Source: Heloderma charlesbogerti | Taxonomy: Eukaryota > Chordata > Lepidosauria > Squamata > Helodermatidae | Length of the DNA stretch: 64,000 nucleotides | Direction of reading: 5' to 3' | NCBI GenBank assembly: GCA_026122225.1 | Contig: JANEZZ010002682.1 | Coordinates: 186,001-250,000, forward strand | Part shown: positions 31,880-64,000 of the stretch, one piece after another | Layout of the letters: each line of letters starts with the position of its first letter | How positions within the stretch are numbered: the stretch's first letter is position 1 | The notes under the pieces: model-generated | What the model was told of the DNA's origin: nothing | The model's input: only the letters and a program-made list of their open reading frames with translations | Databases searched by the model: none | Made by a program: the position numbers and the translations under genes

Positions 31880-32332
31880 TATGGGAGCTAGGATGATATA
31901 GCGGTTACTGTTGGACTTGGACAAAGGAAACCCAGAGTGTTTCCAGACGAGGCTTTTTTCATGCAATCCCCCTGCCACATTCATGACATTTTCTGGGGGG
32001 TCCAGACATCATCATCTTCAGTTTGTAGCCCTCCAGTGTTTTCCCACCGTTTTCCCACTTTTTTCTTATCCCCCCACCCCAATCTGTTGAAGGAAAGAAA
32101 GACGGAAGAGCTGCACAATGCCCTTGGTTGAGTATCGCTAGGAATTCTCCATCTGGAATCACGCCCAGGTTCAAATCCCCACTAATCCATGAAGATCACT
32201 TGGTGAGCCTGGGCCAGTCACTAGCTCTCAGCCTAACCTACCTCACAGGGTTGTTGTGAGGATGCAAATGTTTGCTGCTTTGAGCTCCTTGGAGGAAAAG
32301 CAAGGTATCAGTATAATAAACAAACAATCAGA
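31880..32332 (+). mobile_element. tRNA-derived SINE (Sauria-like) interrupted by MITE family 2
   Basis: The head, GGAGCTAGGATGATATAGCG, ends at AAACCCAG (31936). The body resumes at about 32167 with CCCAGGTTCAAATCCCCAC (B box), then GGGCCAGTCACTAGCTC and AACCTACCTCACAGGGTTG, to an A-rich tail. The two parts are contiguous in uninterrupted copies such as 58636-58910. Confidence 0.75.
31935..32166 (+). mobile_element. MITE family 2 (TTCCAGATGAGG terminus), copy 3, nested in a SINE
   Basis: The left end AGTGTTTCCAGACGAGGC is inverted at the right as CTCCATCTGGAATCAC. Inside are ACATTCATGACATTTTCTGG, GGTCCAGACATCATCATCTTC and AGAGCTGCACAATGCCC. ACCCAG and GCCCAG flank it as a probable TSD. Confidence 0.75.
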
Positions 32333-32387
32333 AATGGGCTGTCTTTACTGTTCTTCCTCAAAACCCACAATATGAAGCATCCTAACT

Positions 32388-33225
32388 ATAGAATCATAGG
32401 GTTGGAAGGGGCCTGTAAGACCATCGAGTCCAACTCCCTGCTTACTGCAGAAATCCAAGTCAGAGCATCCCCAACAGATGGCTGTCCAGCCTCATCTTGA
32501 ACGCCTCCAGTGTGGGAGAGCCCACCACCTCCCCGGGTCATCAATTCCATTGTCGTATTGCTCTAGCAGTCAGGAAGTTTTTCCTGATGTTCAGCCAGAA
32601 TCTGGCTTCCTGTCACCTGAGCCCATTATTCCGTGTCCTGCATTCTGGGATGATCGAGAATGGCCTTCCTCTCTGTGACAACCTTTCAAGGACTTGAAGA
32701 GCGCCATCATATCTCCCCTCAGTCTTCTGTTCTCAAGGCTAAACATGCCCAGTTCTTTCAGTCTCTCCTCATAGTTTCTAGTCCCTTGATCATCTTTGCT
32801 GCCCTCCTCTGAACCAGCTTGTCTGCATCCTTCTTAAAGTGTAGTGCCTAGAACTGGACACAGTACTCAAGATGAGACCTAACCAGTGTTGAGTAGCAGG
32901 GAACTAGTACTTCACATGATTTGGAAGCTATACTTCTGTTAATGCAGCCCAAAATAGCATTTGCCTTTTTTGCAGGAACATCACATTGTTGGCTCATATT
33001 CAGCTTGTGATCTACAACAATTCCAAGATCCTTCTCGCTTGTAGTATTGTTGAGCCAAGTATCCCCCATCTTGTAACTGTGCATTTGGTTTCTTTTTCCT
33101 AGGTGCAGAACTGGCATTTATCCCTATTAAATTTCATTCTGTTGTTTTCTGCCCAGTGCTCCAGCCTATCAAGATCACTTTGAATTTTGTTTCTGTCTCC
33201 CAGGGTATTAGCTATCCTGCCCAAT
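32388..33225 (-). mobile_element. CR1 LINE, 5'-truncated, minus strand
   Basis: The + strand begins ATAGAATCATAGGGTTGGAA, the reverse complement of the octamer tail. The minus strand encodes 'QILHLGKRNQMHSYK'-like sequence (here 'PVLHLGKRNQMHSYK') and 'TTSEKDLGIVVDHKLNM'. Truncation falls just after the catalytic FADD region. It is the same subfamily as the near-intact CR1. Confidence 0.93.
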
Positions 33226-34138
33226 TTCAGATGTCCTTGTTTGGACACAAGCTTCAGTCTTATCATGCGGGATTTATTTTGGAGTCATCCCAGCCTCTGC
33301 AGGGCAGATGTGCACTTAGTATGTTGCCGCACTTGCATTCCCCCAGAATGGTAGCTTCATTCATTCAGTTAGATGGGAGCTGATGAAAAGTGGGTATCGG
33401 CTACATGACCAAAACTCTGAACACAATAAATGGAGACGTCAAGCCAAGTTGTTATACAATTTCTGTATTATTTTTAGTGGCTCTTTTACAGAACTTGTGG
33501 CCTTTTTCTTTTTTAATGTTTAACAAAGTTCAATCTCATAGAAACTTTTTAAAGTACAGTACATGAACCTAAGAAAATGTGACCGACGCATCCTGCTCGC
33601 TTTGAGTACAACAGGATTTCTCTGTGGGTTCAAAAGACTATACCTAAGTGCTTAGTACAAAAATCCTGTTCCACTAAAGCTAATCTCTAGTATGTCAAGG
33701 AGAAAAGTCAATGGATTCAACTCAACTTTCCATTTCCCACCGGCGTGCAAAACAGTTACAAAAGTTAATTGTAGACAAAAGTTGCATTTGCTCAGACGGT
33801 TGCTAGGTGAGTGATGTATCCAGGCCTTCCAGGTGGTCAGCTGGATTGGATCAAGTAAAACTGGGAACTGCCACTATATAAAAATACCTTCCATTCTGAT
33901 AAAAATGCATACAGCAGGGGGAAAGCGCACACCTGGTTGCATAGCCTTAGTGACGGGCTTCTCCTTACCTGTTTTTGAACTGGCTTTTTGCTTCAAAAGG
34001 GTTTTAAGCCATGGTGACAAATGGATAAATGGAAGGGTGGAAGGTTCTAGAAGAACACAAATGTCACTTGGAAGCCAGAATCACCACCACCCTCCAAATT
34101 AAAACTCTGAAAGCAGCTTGATTCAAGGTGCTGGTTTT
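33226..34138. other. Intergenic, nothing recognised
   Basis: This A/T-rich stretch near 33440-33900 looks unique rather than repetitive. No coding sequence is supported. Confidence 0.35.
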
Positions 34139-34216
34139 ATCCTTAAGGGTGCAATCCTATGCATGTTTAGACAGAAAAAAGTCCTACAACTCCCAGCATT
34201 CCCCAGCCAGCTTTGC
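34139..34216. mobile_element. Short palindromic MITE (GTGCAATCC terminus), left half
   Basis: TTAAGGGTGCAATCCTATGC, then GTTTAGACAG and CCTACAACTCCCAGCATTCC, forms one complete arm. The other arm is absent. Confidence 0.75.
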
Positions 34217-34254
34217 TACAAGGCTTGGGGACTAGGGTGGCTTGAAGACTGCCT

Positions 34255-34560
34255 CCTTCAGCATGGACCTGCCTATTTGTTAAGATCCCCATTGGTGCCC
34301 TTTGCCAGGTCCTTCTGCTGTCTGAGGTGAGGCAGATGGAGATCTGGGCAGGGTCTTTTCTGTTGTGGCACCTTGCCCTTGGGATATGCTCCTCAGGGAG
34401 GCTTGCCTGGCCCTGACCCTATCTTTTCACCCAGGCCTTCAGTATGTTTTAGCTTTTGCCTGATGATTTTATCTGTCTTTTATATAAGTTCTCTTTGTTG
34501 CTGATTTTTCATTGTGTAATCTTTTAACAGATGTTTTAATAGTACTATTAAAATCTTTGG
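34255..34560 (+). mobile_element. L2-clade LINE 3' fragment
   Basis: The degraded C-terminal ORF2 region, a GTGGCACCTTGCCCTTGGGA block and then a TCAGGGAGGC block, corresponds to the APxLWNxLPxEVR region of L2 elements. A TTTTA-rich 3'UTR follows. Confidence 0.5.
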
Positions 34561-35117
34561 AGAAGTTGCTTACACCTAAAAGCAGTTTCTAAATGGTTGG
34601 AATAAAATAAGCAAGAGACCTGCTCATGCACTGTCAGCAAGAAATAATGTAATGAAAAATCAAAGTCTCTCTTTGAGCTCAAGGTAGCCACCTGAAGAGA
34701 AGGTTGCCCCTGTGTCTCTGATGATGGAGTGCTCTAGCCGTGCTGCCTCCCGCCCCTGCATTGGGTGATCCAGCTAACCATTCTCCTCTGAAATTGCCAG
34801 CCAGCAGAGGCACCCCCATTTTGAACAGATCTTACTCTACAGGTCTGGTGTTGTTTTTAAAGAGCTTTAAAAAGGAATACAGTATATCCCTAAAGAGCAC
34901 ATCTGGTCGCCCAGAGGTGGTAAATTTATAATCCTGTGCAGATCCTCAGCTCTGAAATTAATTACAATCCTGAACTAGCAGGAATTGGGGCCCAAAATTC
35001 AGTGCGCACAAAGATGCTCTTGGCTCTAGCTCAATGTCTTCACCTAGACTTTGCTCCCAAAAGCTGATCATGTGCTTAAAAGCACCATACAGAGCCAGCA
35101 GTATTGTACAGGAATAT

Positions 35118-35300
35118 AGAAAGTTGCCTCATACAGATTCAGACCATCAACCCACCTGGCTCAGTATTGTCTGCAATGACTGACAGTGGCTCTCCAGGGT
35201 TTCAGACAAGGGTCTTTCCCCGGAGATGCTGGGGATCGAACCTGGGACCTTCTGCATGCAAAGCAGGAGCTCCACCACCGAGCCACGGTCCTTTCTCAAA
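35118..35300 (-). mobile_element. tRNA-Ala-like SINE, well preserved
   Basis: Read on the minus strand, the head is GTGGCTCGGTGGTGGAGCTC (A box), then TGCTTTGCATGCAG, which folds as an anticodon stem with TGC in the loop, then AGGTTCGATCC (B box). On the + strand the body includes CAATGACTGACAGTGGCTC. Confidence 0.85.
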
Positions 35301-36990
35301 GGTAAAGGAGGACCTCTTGATACAACAGGCATTGGGGTAACTCCCTGGGAGACCATTCCTCAGCAGCTGTACTGCAGGCCCGGAACAGCCCTGCAGAGTC
35401 TTCTCCACCCATCCATTAAAATCCCTCTCCCATCCAAACTCCCACTGCACTACATGCTGCAGTTTGCAGTGAATGCCCCATCAGCAGCCTCCAGCAATGC
35501 TTGCAACCACCCTGAATGGCAGGCACATGGAGCCAGGCCAAGGGATTCATCAGGGGCCAGATTACCCTCACCCATAATGCAATGGAGGAACATAGCTGGT
35601 CCTAGCGAGAACTGAGCCAGCCACGACCTGCAGAGGCCACCTCTACTTCTGCATGGTCACCCTGCTGGATTCTATTCCTTGGTCACGTTAGATTGTGATG
35701 TACCTGAAACTGGCGTATAAATATGTAATTCACCCCCTATTCATGTTTCCACCCCATCAGTCATACCTTTTCTCCAGGATACTATAAGGTGTAAGGGGCT
35801 CAAGCAGACCAATTCACTCCACCCCCACCCCCCATCTACTCCCAGTTTTCTTTTCCAATTAACACTCAACATAAGCATGTTCAGTCCTCACTGGTCCGTT
35901 TACTTTTGGATTTTTCTTTTTAAACAACAAAAACAGATTTTGTACTTCTGCATACCTCTGGGTTCCCTCGAAAACGCTGATACCTCCCTCTTGTTTCTCA
36001 GTGGCTGTGTTTGGGCTCCAGTTCTCTCGGCACTGAACCATCTGAGTTCACTATTAGAGGGATGATAGAAGGTTCCAAATGAAGGTGAGGGTAGCTGGGT
36101 GAGCCAATGGCTTAATGATCCTTCTCTTAGCTCTAAGGGAAGGAATCTTTCCCTGGCCTTAGTTCACCTCTCAGCATGACCTCTATGCAAGAACTACTGT
36201 CTCTAAAATCTATAGCAATACCAAACCGACTTTTGGGGGAATGGGGCCATGTCCTGTGTGCATTTGCTTCGTCCTCCCTGCTTCCCCCGCCAAGTCTGTA
36301 CCAAAGGAAAACAAATTCGCCAATCATAATAAATGGCACACATTTGCAGAAACTTACTTTGCATATTATATTCCACTGCCATTAATATATTATGCAGTAC
36401 ATTATACAAGTATATTATGCACCATACAACTAGATAGTATGCAAAATAAGTGTCTGCAGAATAAAGCTTTGCATAAAGGATGTTTTCAGAGAACAAGGAC
36501 TTTTCTTGGCAAGTAGAGGCAAAGTAGGAGGGAGAAAACTGGTGGGATGTTGTGGGGGGTCAGGAAACGGTAGTTATGGGAAACTTCATAAGGTTTTGAA
36601 GCGCCGTCTCCTTACAACTGGAAGTTGTGCTTAGCACCTTCCACCCCAGCTTCTGATATTCCAATAAGCATAGCCCACGTACTTTCAAGCTTTTCTCCAC
36701 AAAAATGAGGACCAGAAACTTGTTTGTTTTTAAAATGAATGCGGTCATTCTCTGGAAGCCAAATTCTCATGCCAAATAGGAGGTTCTTGACTGAAGCGGC
36801 AATCGAGGGGGGACTGTGGGAAACACAGAGCCCTGGGCACAGCTAAGTAAAAAAATCCTTTGACCCAATTTCATGTGGTGTTAACATGGATGGCAGGGTG
36901 AATGTCCCCACAGATCTGCCAGGCAAGCTCCTTTGCACATGTGGGATTGCTACCGCCCTTAAAATGATAGAGGGCAGCTCATATGTGCAA
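35301..36990. other. Intergenic, no gene recognised
   Basis: The stretch has no supported repeat or gene. Sequence near 36310-36480 is A/T-rich with imperfect tandem TATTATGCA-like words. Confidence 0.35.
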
Positions 36991-38191
36991 GAGTTCCATG
37001 TGTGTACAATCACACACGTGAGGCTCTAGATTAGGTTAACAATTTAGTGGGGAAAAACAAATTGGGCATGAAAACAATGTTTTAATTTGTATTTTAGTGA
37101 TCAAACTGGCAAGCACCTCAAACAGTTGCTCCTTTTCCAAAATGAAATGCTGAGCTAAGCAAAAGGTGGTGATTTTTATGCACAAAAAAACCTGTAAACC
37201 TTTTTATGGGTATTCCTGGTTATCATTAAAGTCTGTCCCTGTCCAAAACCAAATGCAAAACAGACTTTTCAAGCTGCCAAACACACCTTTTTGAAACAAA
37301 AGATGCTGTGGTATTATTTGTTTTTTTAAAAGTGGGCAGAAAAGACATTGCTTCCAACAGCTGTCGCTTGCTTCTTTGTTGACGTTTCTGTTGCGTTCCT
37401 TCATTTCGGTTTCTGGTAGGTCACAGCTAGAGGAAGCATAAGGACTAAGGAGTCAGTTCTGAAACCATGCTACATCTTGTTCAGGAAGGCTATTGCAAAC
37501 ATATTTCTACAACATATACAACTGCACGCAACACATTTGTTTCCTGCGTTACCAAAAAGAAAAAGGGAAAAAAAGCTTCAAAACGTACCACCAGAACTAA
37601 ATAACGGACTCAGGATGGCATCGCGGATTCCAAATTTAGAGTCTTCATGGACTATAAGACAAGTCTCTGGAAAAGTTGTAACAATGCGATGTCTCACAGA
37701 CAAACACGGGGAGGGGAAAACGCCACCCCTCTGGCGATCAAGTTACGTAACATTTTGGTCAGTCTCATAGTGCTTCTCGATGGCTTTGATCAATGAGTCT
37801 GGGTTATATCTTTTAATTTTTAATTTTTTTTTAATCTCATCCAGTGGCAAACTACAAGACTTTCAGTGGACATTTAATGACACAACTGATACAGTTTATA
37901 GCTATCTTTTAATATCAAAGCAGCTTGAGCTGTTAATAAATTCCAAAGTTTCCTTTTATTAAAATATCTAAAAGTGGTCTATAAATATTATTTTAATATT
38001 TTTTCTTCTAAAATTGTTCCCAGGTTTTTTTTGTTTATGTTTGTTTTTCACATTTAAAACAAAAATGTCAATTTTATCTTTCCATCAGGAGCTAAGAAAA
38101 AGCTGCTACAGGGTAGCTGTTAATCACTCTTGTTCAACAAATGGAGTTGATTTTTTTTGTCTCTCCCTTAGTACTTGATGAAATTATTAAA

Positions 38192-38224
<33 letters not shown>

Positions 38225-38339
38225 GATCTATTTTTTATTTACACTCCGCTATGACTCCCTGCTTCGTCAGCGTTTTCCACAGAGTTTAGAATCTGGACAA
38301 CGTAATCTGAGTGGCTTTTCTTTTTCTTTACTCGGCCCC
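36991..38339 (-). terminator. CUX2: CUX2 3'UTR, extent uncertain, with candidate poly(A) signals
   Basis: The sequence downstream of the CUX2 stop (38342-38340) is A/T-rich and looks free of repeats, as expected for a long 3'UTR. Minus-strand AATAAA lies at 38239-38234 and at 37960-37955. An (AT)n tract lies at about 38191-38215. The true end is unknown and the left boundary is arbitrary. Confidence 0.4.
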
Positions 38340-63587
<25,248 letters not shown>

Positions 63588-63784
63588 CTAGAAAAATATA
63601 CATACAAAAAACACATTCAAGCATTCAAAATCAGAGATGAGTGCTTACGATCTGAAACTAACCTTAGACAGAAATGATGAGCAGAATCCAGCGCATTATT
63701 AGCCTTGCTCAAGACGTGTTTAAATCTTAGCCCTTTCATCTTTACCCCCAACCAAACTGGAGCCCACGCATCTGTAATGCAGGT

Positions 63785-63900
63785 ATTGCACTCGTGGCCC
63801 TCCCGAGGTTTTGGCCTACAACTCCCATCAGCCTAGTCAGCATCGGCAGTAGTGAGGCTAAAACATCTGGAGGGCCAGAAGTTGCCCTTCCCTGGTGTAA
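63785..63900. mobile_element. Palindromic MITE family 3, one copy
   Basis: CTCGTGGCCCTCCCGAGG and CCTACAACTCCCATCAGCC on the left, with AAACATCTGGAGGGCCAGA and GTTGCCCTTCCCTGG on the right, match the family. Confidence 0.6.
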
Positions 63901-64000
63901 TAGCTTCTGTTCATACACATTCCGTTACGAACGTTAATTCTAGATTAATTTAGATGAAATTATTCATCAAAAGTGTACTTTATTAAAGCTGACGAAAAAG

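Noticed and set aside
35118..35300. A true tRNA-Ala gene
   Set aside because: The A/B boxes and the TGC loop belong to a SINE head with a long unrelated body, and the acceptor stem does not pair cleanly.

Overview
This is a vertebrate nuclear genome window, most likely from a squamate reptile (a lizard or snake). There are no prokaryotic features. The genes are split by introns with GT-AG splice sites and two CpG islands are present. The repeats point to squamates: a nearly intact CR1 LINE, L2-clade LINEs, BovB LINEs with clean target-site duplications (TSDs), a Penelope-like fragment, tRNA-derived SINEs, MIR-like SINEs, and several families of short palindromic DNA transposons. The species cannot be named from sequence alone.

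Two protein-coding genes are certain. PHETA1 (FAM109A/Ses1) lies on the + strand. A CpG-island first exon ends at a donor at 10981|10982, and one coding exon runs 24879-25727. CUX2 lies on the - strand. Its last 11 coding exons fill 38340-63587 and encode the C-terminal 1146 residues: the end of the coiled-coil region, CUT1, CUT2, CUT3, the homeodomain and the tail. All exon phases join without a break. The 5' part of CUX2 lies beyond the right edge. PHETA1 and CUX2 converge, as on human 12q24.12. By that synteny, the CpG island at about 1.2-2.2 kb is the candidate promoter of a leftward SH2B3, but no SH2B3 coding sequence is visible.

Layout: 0-1.2 kb, no gene; 1.2-2.2 kb, CpG island; 2.3-10.5 kb, repeats; 10.5-11.1 kb, PHETA1 promoter and first exon; 11.1-24.9 kb, PHETA1 intron containing the CR1 element (about 14.7-18.8 kb); 24.9-26.1 kb, PHETA1 coding exon and 3'UTR; 26-37 kb, intergenic repeats; about 37-38.3 kb, probable CUX2 3'UTR; 38.3-64 kb, CUX2 exons with repeat-laden introns.

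The two genes are not known to act together. PHETA1 is an endosomal adaptor that binds OCRL/INPP5B. CUX2 is a neuronal transcription factor. The main second-look items are the near-intact CR1, BovB copies with 11-12 bp TSDs (one inside a Penelope-like GIY-YIG region), MITE families sharing a GTGCAATCCTA terminus, an L2 carrying an inverted copy of its own segment, an unclassified ~0.6 kb repeat in two copies, a TAATTA-bearing minisatellite in a CUX2 intron, and a strong-Kozak uORF in the PHETA1 leader.
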